Below are positions 19,295 through 29,874 of a DNA stretch of 64,000 bases, piece by piece. Within the stretch, counting starts at the first letter, position 1; every line of letters starts with the position of its first letter. The translations under genes and the position numbers were made by a program. The stretch is from Comamonadaceae bacterium (lineage in GTDB: Bacteria > Pseudomonadota > Gammaproteobacteria > Burkholderiales > Burkholderiaceae_C). A model generated the notes under the pieces. It saw only the letters and a list, made by a program, of their open reading frames with translations. It did not search any database and was not told the origin of the DNA. The stretch spans positions 30,974 to 94,973 of the forward strand of contig CANCER010000013.1 of NCBI GenBank assembly GCA_947375135.1. The letters run 5' to 3'.

Positions 19295-19333
19295 TCGTAA
19301 ACATCTGAATTTTGAATCAAGCAGGAGTACATC

Positions 19334-21283
<1,950 letters not shown>

Positions 21284-21312
21284 ACGCCGACGGCGAACGT
21301 TCGCCCCTGCGC

Positions 21313-21350
21313 GCCGCGTTGAACACCTTGGGTGGCTCAACGCGGCTTTT
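21313..21350 (+). terminator. Hairpin terminator/attenuator between dnaK and dnaJ
   Basis: GCCGCGTTGA (21313-21322) pairs perfectly with TCAACGCGGC (21337-21346); an inner CACC/GGTG pair extends the stem, and TTTT follows. This should stop part of transcription after dnaK and lower dnaJ relative to dnaK. dnaJ starts 27 bases after it. Confidence 0.78.
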
Positions 21351-21376
21351 GTGTTGTAAACAGACCCCGATTGAAC

Positions 21377-22522
21377 ATGGCCAAAAGAGACTATTACGAA
21401 ACCCTCGGCGTTGCCAAGAATGCCAGCGAAGAGGACATCAAGAAGGCCTACCGCAAGCTGGCCATGAAGCACCACCCGGACCGCAACCAGGGTGACGCCA
21501 CCAAGGCGGCCGAAGAGAAATTCAAGGAGGCCAAAGAGGCCTATGAGATGCTGTCGGACGCGCAGAAGCGCGCCGCCTATGACCAGTACGGCCACGCCGG
21601 CGTCGACCCGAACCGCGGTGGTGGCGGTGCAGGCGCAGAAGGCTATGGCGGTTTCGCCGAAGCCTTTGGCGATATCTTCGGTGACATGTTCGGCCAGCAG
21701 CGCGGCGGGCGTCCCGGCGCCGGCGGCGGTCGTCAGGTCTACCGTGGCAGCGACCTGAGCTACGCCATGGAAGTCACCCTGGAAGAAGCGGCCCGTGGCA
21801 AGGACGCGCAAATCCGCATTCCCAGCTGGGACAGCTGCGACACCTGCAAGGGCACCGGCGCCAAACCCGGCACCCAGGTCAAGACCTGCGGTACCTGCAG
21901 CGGTGCCGGTACCGTGCAGATGCGCCAGGGCTTTTTCAGCGTGCAACAAACCTGCCCCACCTGCCGCGGCAATGGCAAGGTGATTCCCGAGCCTTGCACG
22001 GCTTGCCATGGACAGGGCAAGATCAAGCGCCAGAAGACCCTGGAAGTCAAAATCCCGGCAGGTATCGACGGTGGCATGCGCATCCGCAGTGCCGGCAACG
22101 GCGAGCCTGGAACCAACGGCGGCCCGGCAGGGGACCTGTACATCGAGATCCGCCTCAAGAAGCACGACATCTTTGAGCGCGACGGCGATGACATCCACTG
22201 CTCGGTGCCCATCAGCATGGCCACGGCCGCGCTGGGTGGCGAGATCGATGTACCCACGCTGGCCGGCAAGGCTGCCATCGACATCCCTGAAGGCACGCAG
22301 ACCGGCAAGCAATTCCGCCTGCGGGGAAAAGGCATCAAGGGCGTGCGCGGCAGCTACCCCGGGGACCTGTACTGCCACATCGTGGTGGAAACGCCGGTCA
22401 AGTTGAGCGAGCACCAGCGCAAACTGCTGCGGGAGCTGGACGATTCGTTCAAAAAGGGCGGTAGCAAGCACTCTCCTTCCGGTGACAGCTGGACGGACCG
22501 CTTGAAGAGCTTCTTCAGCTAG
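21377..22522 (+). CDS. dnaJ: Chaperone protein DnaJ (Hsp40)
   Basis: Co-chaperone that stimulates DnaK ATPase, 381 residues from [11 protein letters not shown] (an earlier in-frame ATG would add 15 unrelated residues). The J domain carries HPD in [12 protein letters not shown] glycine/phenylalanine-rich stretch (about 70-120) follows. The zinc region has four CxxCxGxG repeats ([32 protein letters not shown]), so this is a full type-I DnaJ. The C-terminal substrate domains are complete. Confidence 0.97.
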   Translation: MAKRDYYETLGVAKNASEEDIKKAYRKLAMKHHPDRNQGDATKAAEEKFKEAKEAYEMLSDAQKRAAYDQYGHAGVDPNRGGGGAGAEGYGGFAEAFGDIFGDMFGQQRGGRPGAGGGRQVYRGSDLSYAMEVTLEEAARGKDAQIRIPSWDSCDTCKGTGAKPGTQVKTCGTCSGAGTVQMRQGFFSVQQTCPTCRGNGKVIPEPCTACHGQGKIKRQKTLEVKIPAGIDGGMRIRSAGNGEPGTNGGPAGDLYIEIRLKKHDIFERDGDDIHCSVPISMATAALGGEIDVPTLAGKAAIDIPEGTQTGKQFRLRGKGIKGVRGSYPGDLYCHIVVETPVKLSEHQRKLLRELDDSFKKGGSKHSPSGDSWTDRLKSFFS

Positions 22523-22580
22523 CGCCGAAAAAAGGCGCCCCCGTAACGCGATTTCCTTGCGTTATTCGATGGGCAAGCGA

Positions 22581-22617
22581 TGCCGCCAGGTCTATAAAGG
22601 CCTGGTGGCATTTTTTA
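22581..22617 (+). terminator. Rho-independent terminator of the dnaK-dnaJ transcript
   Basis: TGCCGCCAGG (22581-22590) pairs with CCTGGTGGCA (22601-22610), one G-T pair, followed by TTTTTTATT. Two smaller hairpins lie just upstream (around 22523-22570). It ends 14 bases before the next gene. Confidence 0.9.
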
Positions 22618-22630
22618 TTGGGGGTTTGAT

Positions 22631-23995
22631 ATGGGTGTGCGCATTACCTTTCTGGGTGGAGCCGATACGGTCACCGGCTCCAAGTACCTGGTGCGGCACC
22701 AGGATGAAAGCCTGCTCGTGGACTGCGGGCTGTTCCAGGGCTTCAAGCAGCTGCGCTTGCGCAATTGGAATCCGCTGCCGGTGTTGCCGCAATCCATCCA
22801 TGCCGTCTTGCTGACCCATGCCCATCTGGACCACAGCGGCTACCTGCCGCTGCTGGCCAGGGAAGGTTTTAACGGCCATGTGTTCGCGTCCACGGGCACA
22901 CGCGATCTGTGCAAAATTCTGCTGCCCGACAGCGGCCATATTCAGGAAGAGGATGCCGAGTTTGCCAACCGCAAAGGCTTCTCCAAACACGCACCGGCAT
23001 TGCCTCTCTACACCCGCCAGGACGCCTTGGACTGCCTGCCGCTGATCAAGACCGTAGACATGGGCACTGCCTTCCAACCCATTCCCGGCTGGCGCGCCAC
23101 CTTCCAGAGTGCGGGACATATCCTGGGCGCAAGCAGCGTACTGCTGGAAGTGGCGGGCCGGCGCATTCTGTTCTCCGGCGACCTGGGCCGCCCGGATGAC
23201 AGCCTCATGAACCCGCCCGACCGACCGCCCGCTGCCGACACGGTGCTGATCGAATCCACGTATGGCGACCGCAGCCACCCCGTCGACAACCTGCTGGCAG
23301 AACTTGGGCCCGCCCTGCACCGTCTGGCAGCGCGCGGCGGCGTCGCGGTGGTGCCGGTGTTTGCGGTAGGTCGCGCGCAGGCCCTGCTGCATGCCATCAA
23401 CCAACTGAAAGCCCGCGGCGACATTCCGACGGCGCTGCCGGTGTTTCTGGACAGCCCGATGGCGGTACACACCACCAACCTGTTTGAACACCATGCCGGC
23501 GAGCACCGGCTCAACCAGAGTGAAGTGCGCGCCTTGACACACAGCGCCACCATGGTCAGCAGCACCGATGAGAGCAAAGCACTGGCCTCACGCCACGGCC
23601 CCATGGTGATCCTGTCGGCCAGCGGCATGGCTACCGGCGGGCGCGTACTGCACCATCTGGAACAGCACGCAGGCAAGCACCGCAACATGGTCATACTGAC
23701 CGGTTTTCAGGCGCCCGGCACCCGGGGCGCCACACTGGCCGGCGGTGCGCGCAGTGTGCGCATCCACGGGCACGATGTGGCGGTGGAGGCGGAAATCGTG
23801 AACCTGCAATCGGCTTCCGCCCATGCCGACGGCAACCAGTTGCTGGACTGGCTGCGCGCTATGCCCGCAGCACCGGCGCAGGTGTATGTGGTGCACGGCG
23901 AGCGGCAGGCATCCGACACCTTGCGGGCACGCATCCAGCGCGAACTGGGCTGGCGCGCCATGGTGCCGGAGCACGGATCGACCTGGCCGAGTTAG
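22631..23995 (+). CDS. Beta-CASP metallo-beta-lactamase-fold hydrolase with RNA-specificity (RMMBL) domain
   Basis: A 454-residue protein of the beta-CASP branch of metallo-beta-lactamase enzymes, relatives of RNA-processing nucleases. The metal site is HAHLDHSGYLPLL (about residues 62-74), with a further ligand in QSAGHILGASSVLLE and GDLGRPDD. The C-terminal part has ILSASGMATGGRVLHHL and a final SAHADGNQLLDWL histidine motif typical of RMMBL. Nuclease activity is inferred from the family; its true substrate is unknown. It starts right after the dnaJ terminator and reads as a single gene. Confidence 0.88.
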   Translation: MGVRITFLGGADTVTGSKYLVRHQDESLLVDCGLFQGFKQLRLRNWNPLPVLPQSIHAVLLTHAHLDHSGYLPLLAREGFNGHVFASTGTRDLCKILLPDSGHIQEEDAEFANRKGFSKHAPALPLYTRQDALDCLPLIKTVDMGTAFQPIPGWRATFQSAGHILGASSVLLEVAGRRILFSGDLGRPDDSLMNPPDRPPAADTVLIESTYGDRSHPVDNLLAELGPALHRLAARGGVAVVPVFAVGRAQALLHAINQLKARGDIPTALPVFLDSPMAVHTTNLFEHHAGEHRLNQSEVRALTHSATMVSSTDESKALASRHGPMVILSASGMATGGRVLHHLEQHAGKHRNMVILTGFQAPGTRGATLAGGARSVRIHGHDVAVEAEIVNLQSASAHADGNQLLDWLRAMPAAPAQVYVVHGERQASDTLRARIQRELGWRAMVPEHGSTWPS

Positions 23996-24014
23996 GCACC
24001 ATGCGCCCCAAGGT

Positions 24015-24122
24015 TCAAATCACATTGGATATCGCTTTATCCTGATAGCGATCCAGCGCGCCTCTGGCTTCACCGACTCCGTTCAGAAAGTCGATCAGGA
24101 CGTTGGTGTCAAAAATGCGGCT
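24015..24122 (-). pseudogene. VapC-like PIN-domain toxin remnant
   Basis: Directly after the antitoxin stop, the minus strand reads SRIFDTNVLIDFLNGVGE and on to a stop after 35 codons. This is the N-terminus of a PIN-domain VapC, including the first acidic residue pair (FDTN and LID). There is no start codon: removing one A after the stop would create a GTG start in the GTGA overlap usual for such pairs. The remaining roughly 100 residues are missing; the sequence breaks off before the metallohydrolase stop at 23995. The toxin is therefore both start-less and truncated. Confidence 0.75.
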
Positions 24123-24362
24123 TCACCATTCGTCTCGCAGTTTGGACTGGTAGGCCAGACCGTCAACCCGGGTGCCTTTCCACAGGCCGAAAGCCGCATT
24201 GGCATCTTCTGCAGGCTTGAACTGGGCCAGATACATGGATACCGCCTGACGAATCAGTTCGGCTCTGGACACGTTCTGCACCTGTGACAGCGCATCCAGC
24301 GACTGCAAATCAGCCTCCGGAATACCCACAAGGGCGCGGCGCATCGTGGATTCCACGGGCAA
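24123..24362 (-). CDS. Ribbon-helix-helix antitoxin, VapB/CopG-like
   Basis: A 79-residue DNA-binding antitoxin. The ribbon-helix-helix is RALVGIPEADLQSLDALSQ followed by VSRAELIRQAVSMYLAQF. The C-terminal tail FGLWKGTRVDGLAYQSKLRDEW is the typical toxin-binding tail. Such antitoxins normally neutralise a co-encoded VapC and repress their own promoter; the adjacent toxin is broken, so this gene is an orphan. Its start is only 9 bases from the divergent trhO start, so the promoters must overlap the opposing coding sequences. Confidence 0.85.
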   Translation of the reverse strand: MPVESTMRRALVGIPEADLQSLDALSQVQNVSRAELIRQAVSMYLAQFKPAEDANAAFGLWKGTRVDGLAYQSKLRDEW

Positions 24363-24371
24363 AATGGCCCC

Positions 24372-25298
24372 ATGCCCGCCCCCTATCTCACCGCCGCCTT
24401 TTACCTATTCGTCACCCTGCCCGACTTCGAGGCGCGCAAAGCGCCGCTGCTGGCCCTGTGTGCGCAGCGCCAGGTCAAAGGCCTGATTCTGCTGGCCAAC
24501 GAGGGCATCAACAGCACCATTGCCGGCGCCGAGGGCGATGTGCGCGCCGTGCTGGCCTATTTGCGCGCCGACCCGCTGTTGGCCGACCTGCAGCACAAGG
24601 AATCCTGGTCCGACAAACCGCCGTTTCACCGCATGAAGGTGCGATTAAAGAAGGAAATCGTCACCATGCATGTGCCGGACATCAGCCCCACGTTGATGGC
24701 CGGCACCTATGTCCAACCGGCCGACTGGAACGCCCTGATTGCTGACCCCGACGTGGTGGTGGTGGACACGCGCAATGACTACGAGGTGGAGATCGGCAGC
24801 TTCGCCCATGCCATCAACCCGAAGCTCAAAACTTTTGCCGAACTGCCGGCCTGGCTGGACGCCCAACCGCAACTAGCCGCAGCCCCGTCCGGCAAGAAGC
24901 CCCGGGTCGCCATGTTCTGTACCGGCGGCATACGCTGCGAAAAGTCCACCGCCTATCTGCGCGCGCGCGGCTTTGAAGAAGTGTTCCATCTGGAAGGCGG
25001 CATCCTGAAATACCTGGAGACGGTGGCGCCGGAGCAGAGCCTGTGGCAGGGCGAATGCTTTGTATTTGACGAGCGCGTGTCCGTGGGCCACGGGCTGGTA
25101 CCCGGGCCGCACGCACTGTGCCGCGCCTGCCGCCAACCACTGGAACCGGGTGCGACGGAGTCCGCGCTGTATGAGGCCGGCGTCAGTTGCCCGCGCTGCC
25201 ATGGCACCACCTCCAAGGCGCAAAAGAGCGGCGCACGCGAACGCCAGCGCCAATGGGAGCGCGCCAAGGCGCGCCAGGCCTTGCAGGAAGACCTGTAA
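24372..25298 (+). CDS. trhO: Oxygen-dependent tRNA uridine(34) hydroxylase TrhO (rhodanese-related)
   Basis: A 308-residue TrhO/YceA family protein, which makes 5-hydroxyuridine at the tRNA wobble position. The N-terminal acylphosphatase-like domain contains GLILLANEGINSTIAG. The rhodanese domain has VVDTRNDYEVEIGSF and the active loop CTGGIRCEK with catalytic Cys183. A C-terminal cysteine motif (CRACRQPL, then CPRCHG) may bind zinc. The next gene begins at the base after its stop codon, so the two are co-transcribed. Confidence 0.93.
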   Translation: MPAPYLTAAFYLFVTLPDFEARKAPLLALCAQRQVKGLILLANEGINSTIAGAEGDVRAVLAYLRADPLLADLQHKESWSDKPPFHRMKVRLKKEIVTMHVPDISPTLMAGTYVQPADWNALIADPDVVVVDTRNDYEVEIGSFAHAINPKLKTFAELPAWLDAQPQLAAAPSGKKPRVAMFCTGGIRCEKSTAYLRARGFEEVFHLEGGILKYLETVAPEQSLWQGECFVFDERVSVGHGLVPGPHALCRACRQPLEPGATESALYEAGVSCPRCHGTTSKAQKSGARERQRQWERAKARQALQEDL

Positions 25299-26021
25299 AT
25301 GAGCGAACAGGGCGCCTCCACGGCGGCTGCAACGGGCACAGGCACGCGGCCACAGGAATATGTAGCGACATCTGCGCCGGTGCTGTATTCCTTTCGCCGC
25401 TGCCCCTATGCCATGCGAGCGCGTCTGGCAGTGCAGGCTGCGGGTGTGGCAGTGGAACTGCGTGAGATCACGCTCAAAGCCAAACCGGCCGAGTTGCTGC
25501 AAGCCTCACCCAAGGGCACGGTGCCGGTGCTGGCCTTGCCCAACGGGGCGGTGATCGAACAAAGCCTGGACATCATGCACTGGGCCTTGCAGCAGCAAGA
25601 TCCGCCGGGCTGGCTGCCTGCAGGAACTGCCACCCTGGACGAGGCGCTGGCCTGCATCGCGCTCAATGACGGCCCGTTCAAGCAGGCACTGGACCGCTAC
25701 AAATACCCGGCCCGCTTTGCCCTGGCCGATGGCTTGGACCACCGCACACAAGGTGCCGCCACGCTGCAGCAATGGGAAGAACGATTGATTGCGCAGCCCT
25801 TTTTGCAGGGCAGGCACTGGGGCTTTCTGGACGCCGCCATCGCCCCCTTTGTGCGCCAGTTTGCGCACACCGACCAGGCTTGGTTCGCGGCGCAACCCTG
25901 GCCGCAATTGCAGCGCTGGCTGGCAGGGTTCGAGGCCTCGCCCACTTTCGCTGCCGTGATGGAAAAAGTGCCGGCATGGAAGGCCGGAGACGCGCCGCAC
26001 CTGACCCGCTTCACTGCATAG
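25299..26021 (+). CDS. Glutathione S-transferase family protein
   Basis: A 240-residue protein with a thioredoxin-like N-terminal half (YSFRRCPYAMRARLAVQAAGV, then SPKGTVPVLALPNGAVIEQSLDIMHW) and an all-helical C-terminal half. The CPYA sequence puts a cysteine where omega-class transferases have theirs, so glutathione-disulfide chemistry is plausible. The ATG follows the trhO stop directly. The first 25 residues are low-complexity (TAAATGTGT), so a slightly later start is possible. Confidence 0.85.
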   Translation: MSEQGASTAAATGTGTRPQEYVATSAPVLYSFRRCPYAMRARLAVQAAGVAVELREITLKAKPAELLQASPKGTVPVLALPNGAVIEQSLDIMHWALQQQDPPGWLPAGTATLDEALACIALNDGPFKQALDRYKYPARFALADGLDHRTQGAATLQQWEERLIAQPFLQGRHWGFLDAAIAPFVRQFAHTDQAWFAAQPWPQLQRWLAGFEASPTFAAVMEKVPAWKAGDAPHLTRFTA

Positions 26022-26104
26022 GGGCGTAAAACGACAGGTTCCGCGAACGCCAGCAGTGCGCAAACACTGCCCGGCACCAGAAAACGCATGGATGGCTTCA
26101 CCGC
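26022..26104. other. Convergent intergenic region
   Basis: About 80 bases between converging genes. A hairpin GCAGTG/CACTGC (26052-26069) is present without a T run. No clear terminator is seen for either direction. Confidence 0.35.
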
Positions 26105-27061
26105 TCAAACGCCCAATAATCGCGCCTTGGCAGCCGCGTATTCGCGTTTGAGTTGCGCAATGTAGGCAGCGGCCGGCTGCACTTGCGTGACCGCACCGAT
26201 GCCCTGGCCGCAGCCCCAGATTTCCTTCCAGGCCTTGGCCTTGTCGCCGCCAAAGTCCATCGCCGTGGGGTCACTCACCGGCAGTTTGTCCGGGTCCATG
26301 CCGGCGGCGCGGATGCTGGGTGCCAGGTAGTTACCGTGCACACCGGTAAACAGGTTGCTGTAGACAATATCGTCCGAGGTGCTCTCCACAATGCACTGCT
26401 TGTAGCCCTCGGCCGCCCGGGCTTCTTCGGTGGCAATAAAGGCCGAGCCGATGTAAGCAAAGTCGGCACCCATGGCCTGCGCTGCCAGCACGGCGTCGCC
26501 GGTCGCGATGGAGCCGCTCAGCGCCACCGGGCCGTCAAACCACTGGCGGATTTCCTGGATCAGGGCAAACGGGCTCTTCACACCCGCATGGCCACCTGCC
26601 CCTGCGGCCACCGCGATCAGGCCATCGGCGCCCTTCTCGATCGCCTTGTGTGCATGCTTGTTGTTGATGATGTCGTGCAACACCACACCGCCGTAGGAAT
26701 GCGCGGCCGCATTCACGTCCTCACGCGCACCCAGCGAGGTGATGATGATGGGCACCTTGTACTTCACGCACAGCGCCATGTCGTGCGCCAGGCGTGCATT
26801 GCTTTTGTGCACGATCTGGTTAATGGCAAAAGGCGCTGCCGGCTGTTGCGGATGCGCGGCATTGTGGGCTGCCAGCGCCCCGGTGATCTCGATGAGCCAC
26901 TCTTCGAGTTGCTCGGCAGGCCGGGCATTGAGTGCCGGCATGGAGCCCACCACGCCAGCGATGCACTGGGCGATCACCAACTTCGGGTTGCTAATGATGA
27001 ACAGCGGTGAGCCGATCACCGGAAAGGGCAAACGGTCCAGGGGCGGTGGCAGTTTCGACAT
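26105..27061 (-). CDS. Nitronate monooxygenase family flavoprotein
   Basis: TIM-barrel FMN enzyme of 318 residues, related to nitronate monooxygenases and 2-nitropropane dioxygenases. Key parts are PVIGSPLFIISNPKLV at the start, the phosphate-binding GAGGHAGVKSPFAL, PVALSGSIATGDAVLAAQAMG and ADFAYIGSAFIATEEA. It lies 15 bases after the acyl-CoA dehydrogenase stop and is probably the last gene of that transcript. In this setting it may act on a side product of acyl-CoA oxidation; that is inference only. Confidence 0.9.
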   Translation of the reverse strand: MSKLPPPLDRLPFPVIGSPLFIISNPKLVIAQCIAGVVGSMPALNARPAEQLEEWLIEITGALAAHNAAHPQQPAAPFAINQIVHKSNARLAHDMALCVKYKVPIIITSLGAREDVNAAAHSYGGVVLHDIINNKHAHKAIEKGADGLIAVAAGAGGHAGVKSPFALIQEIRQWFDGPVALSGSIATGDAVLAAQAMGADFAYIGSAFIATEEARAAEGYKQCIVESTSDDIVYSNLFTGVHGNYLAPSIRAAGMDPDKLPVSDPTAMDFGGDKAKAWKEIWGCGQGIGAVTQVQPAAAYIAQLKREYAAAKARLLGV

Positions 27062-27076
27062 GCGGGGCCTTTCGAT

Positions 27077-28867
27077 TTAGAACGCGTCCAGCGCCATGGC
27101 GATGACGCTGTCCGCGCCTTCAACAATGGCATCGCGCACGCCGGGTGCCTGGCTCAGGATGTGGTCGGCGTAGAAGCGCGCGGTGGTGACCTTGGCCTGC
27201 ATGAAGGCCACATCAGTGCCCGCAGCCACGGCCTTTTCAGCCACCAGCAAAGCGCGCGCCATCTGCCAGCCGGCCATGAGGTTGCCTGCCAGCATCAGGT
27301 AAGGCACGCTGCCGGCAAACACGGCGTTCGGGTGGGCCTTGGTGTTGCCGGCCACAAAATCCACCACGTCCAGGAAGGCCAGACGGGCGGCCTTCAGGCG
27401 CTTGGCCACGGCCAAGGCGTGCGGGGTGCCGCTGGCGGTCAACTCCGCTTCGGTGGTTTCGATTTGACCGGCAATGCCCTTGGCCGTCTGGCCACCATCG
27501 CGCGCGGTCTTGCGCCCGACCAGATCGTTGGACTGGATGGCGGTGGTGCCTTCGTAAATAGTCAGGATCTTGGCATCGCGGTAGTACTGGGCAGCACCCG
27601 TCTCTTCGATAAAGCCCATGCCGCCATGTACCTGCACACCCAGCGAGGTGACGGTCAGGCTCATCTCGGTGCTGTAACCCTTGATCAGCGGCACCATGAA
27701 TTCATAGAAGGCCTGATTGGCCTTGCGCGTGTCGGCATCGGGGTGGTGGTGGGCCGCGTCATAGGCGCTGGCCGCCGTGGTGGCCATGGCGCGGCAGCCT
27801 TCGGTGTAGGCACGCATGGTCATCAGCATGCGGCGCACATCGGGGTGGTTGATGATGGGGCCGGCGCCCGGCAGTGAGCCATCGACCGGGCGGCTCTGGA
27901 TGCGGTCGCGCGAGAAGGTCACGGCCTTCTGGTAGGCGCGCTCGGCAATCGCGATGCCCTGCACACCCACGGCGTAGCGGGCGGCGTTCATCATGATGAA
28001 CATGTATTCCAGGCCGCGGTTTTCCTGGCCGACCAGGTAGCCGATCGCGCCGCCGTTGTCGCCGTATTGCAAAACAGCGGTGGGGCTGGCCTTGATGCCC
28101 ATCTTGTGTTCGATGCTGACGCAGTGCACGTCGTTGCGCGCACCCAGGCTGCCATCGCCATTGACCATGAACTTGGGCACCACAAACAGGCTGATGCCCT
28201 TCACGCCTTCGGGCGCGCCCTGCACGCGGGCCAAGACCAGGTGAACGATGTTTCCGGCCATATCGTGCTCACCCCAGGTGATGTAGATCTTGGTGCCGAA
28301 CACCTTGTAGGTGCCGTCCGGCAGCGGCTCGGCGCGGGTGCGCACTGCCGCCAGGTCGGAGCCGGCCTGCGGTTCGGTCAGGTTCATGGTGCCGGTCCAC
28401 TCGCCGCTGATCAGCTTTTCCAGATAGACGGCGTTGAGCTCGTCGGAGCCGGCGGTCAGCAGCGCTTCAATGGCGCCGTCGCTCAGCAGCGGGCATAGGG
28501 CAAAGCTCAGGTTGGCGCTGTTGCACATCTCGATGCAGGCCGCACCAATGGTCTTGGGCAGGCCCTGACCGCCGAAGTCGGCCGGGTGCTGCAGGCCTTG
28601 CCAGCCTGCCTCGGCAAATTGTTTGAAGGCTTCCTTGAAGCCCGGCGTGGCAGTCACCACGCCGTCCTTGAAGCTGGTGGGATTCTGGTCACCGGCCCAG
28701 TTCAGTGGAGCCAGCACCCCCTCGTTGAATTTGGCAGCTTCTTCCAGCACGGCCTGGGCGGTGTCCAAACCGGCATCGGCAAAGGCCGGGATCTGCGCGA
28801 TTTGTTCGATGTGGGCCAGGTGCTCGATGTTGAACAGCATGTCTTTGACGGGGGCGATGTAACTCAT
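27077..28867 (-). CDS. Acyl-CoA dehydrogenase (long form, DmdC-like)
   Basis: FAD enzyme of 596 residues that introduces a double bond in acyl-CoA and passes electrons to ETF. The start is MSYIAPVKDMLFN, preceded by GGAG. Features are an N-terminal extension (1 to about 80), TGTMNLTEPQAGSDLAAVRT in the flavin-binding middle, KIYITWGEHDM, and IYEGTTAIQSNDLVGRK holding the presumed catalytic glutamate. A C-terminal extra domain is present. About 600 residues with this N-terminus is the architecture of the DmdC / long-chain subgroup rather than the short 380-residue type. Substrate is not decidable. Confidence 0.92.
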   Translation of the reverse strand: MSYIAPVKDMLFNIEHLAHIEQIAQIPAFADAGLDTAQAVLEEAAKFNEGVLAPLNWAGDQNPTSFKDGVVTATPGFKEAFKQFAEAGWQGLQHPADFGGQGLPKTIGAACIEMCNSANLSFALCPLLSDGAIEALLTAGSDELNAVYLEKLISGEWTGTMNLTEPQAGSDLAAVRTRAEPLPDGTYKVFGTKIYITWGEHDMAGNIVHLVLARVQGAPEGVKGISLFVVPKFMVNGDGSLGARNDVHCVSIEHKMGIKASPTAVLQYGDNGGAIGYLVGQENRGLEYMFIMMNAARYAVGVQGIAIAERAYQKAVTFSRDRIQSRPVDGSLPGAGPIINHPDVRRMLMTMRAYTEGCRAMATTAASAYDAAHHHPDADTRKANQAFYEFMVPLIKGYSTEMSLTVTSLGVQVHGGMGFIEETGAAQYYRDAKILTIYEGTTAIQSNDLVGRKTARDGGQTAKGIAGQIETTEAELTASGTPHALAVAKRLKAARLAFLDVVDFVAGNTKAHPNAVFAGSVPYLMLAGNLMAGWQMARALLVAEKAVAAGTDVAFMQAKVTTARFYADHILSQAPGVRDAIVEGADSVIAMALDAF

Positions 28868-28890
28868 GACGAACTCCACTGATGTATTAA

Positions 28891-28924
28891 AAAACGAAAA
28901 AAAAGGGCACCCCATGGATGCCCT
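28891..28924 (-). terminator. Rho-independent terminator between etfA and the acyl-CoA dehydrogenase gene
   Basis: Read on the minus strand, AGGGCATCC pairs with GGGTGCCCT across an ATG loop (28904-28924) and is followed by eight T, then TTTTTT after CG. It sits after etfA and only 24 bases before the dehydrogenase start, which leaves little room for an independent promoter. It may act as a partial terminator setting the ETF to dehydrogenase ratio. Confidence 0.88.
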
Positions 28925-28939
28925 GTTGAACTGACTGGC

Positions 28940-29872
28940 CTATAGCGCGGCCACCAGTTCAGGCACAGAGACAAACAGATCCGACACCAGGCCATAGTCG
29001 GCCACGGAGAAGATCGGTGCCTCGGCATCCTTGTTGATGGCCACAATCACCTTGCTGTCCTTCATGCCGGCCAGATGCTGGATGGCGCCGCTGATACCGC
29101 ACGCGACATACAGCTGCGGGGCCACGATCTTGCCGGTCTGGCCCACTTGCCAGTCGTTGGGTGCATAACCCGCATCCACCGCAGCGCGGGATGCGCCCAT
29201 CGCGGCATTGAGCTTGTCGGCCAGGGGGGTGATGATCTCGGTGAACTTTTCGGCACTGCCTAGGGCACGGCCGCCGGAAACGATGATCTTGGCGGATGTC
29301 AGTTCGGGACGGTCGTTCTTGGCGATCTCGGAACCCAGGAAGCTGACGCTGGCGCTGGCGGCCACCGCAGCCAGGGCTTCCACAGCGGCACTGCCACCGG
29401 TGGCGGCGACCGGGTCGAAGCCCGTGGTACGCACGGTCAGGACCTTGGTCGCGTCGGTGGCTTGCACGGTGGCTACGGCGTTGCCCGCATAGATGGGGCG
29501 CTCGAAGGTATCGGGGCTGATCACCTTGGTGATGTCTGACACCTGGCCGACATCGAGCTTGGCGGCCACGCGCGGGGCAATGTTCTTGCCGGACGCGGTG
29601 GCTGCAAAAGCGATATGGCTGTATGCGGCTGCAATAGCCAACACCTGGGCCGTGACGTTTTCCGCCAGGCCATGGGCCAGACCGGCTTCATCGGCATGGA
29701 TGACCTTGGAGACACCGGCGATCTGGGCTGCTGCTGCAGCTGCGGCGGCGGCGTTGAAGCCGGCAACCAGCACATGCACATCACCACCGCATTGGGCGGC
29801 TGCGGCGACCACATTCAGGGTGGCAGGCTTGATGGAGGCGTTGTCGTGTTCAGCAATGACGAGTACGGTCAT
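28940..29872 (-). CDS. etfA: Electron transfer flavoprotein subunit alpha
   Basis: Alpha subunit (310 residues) of the ETF that carries electrons from acyl-CoA dehydrogenases to ETF-ubiquinone oxidoreductase. The N-terminal domain starts [20 protein letters not shown]. The C-terminal FAD domain has [34 protein letters not shown] and [13 protein letters not shown]. It follows etfB by 2 bases and ends before a strong terminator. Confidence 0.96.
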   Translation of the reverse strand: MTVLVIAEHDNASIKPATLNVVAAAAQCGGDVHVLVAGFNAAAAAAAAAQIAGVSKVIHADEAGLAHGLAENVTAQVLAIAAAYSHIAFAATASGKNIAPRVAAKLDVGQVSDITKVISPDTFERPIYAGNAVATVQATDATKVLTVRTTGFDPVAATGGSAAVEALAAVAASASVSFLGSEIAKNDRPELTSAKIIVSGGRALGSAEKFTEIITPLADKLNAAMGASRAAVDAGYAPNDWQVGQTGKIVAPQLYVACGISGAIQHLAGMKDSKVIVAINKDAEAPIFSVADYGLVSDLFVSVPELVAAL

Positions 29873-29874
29873 GA

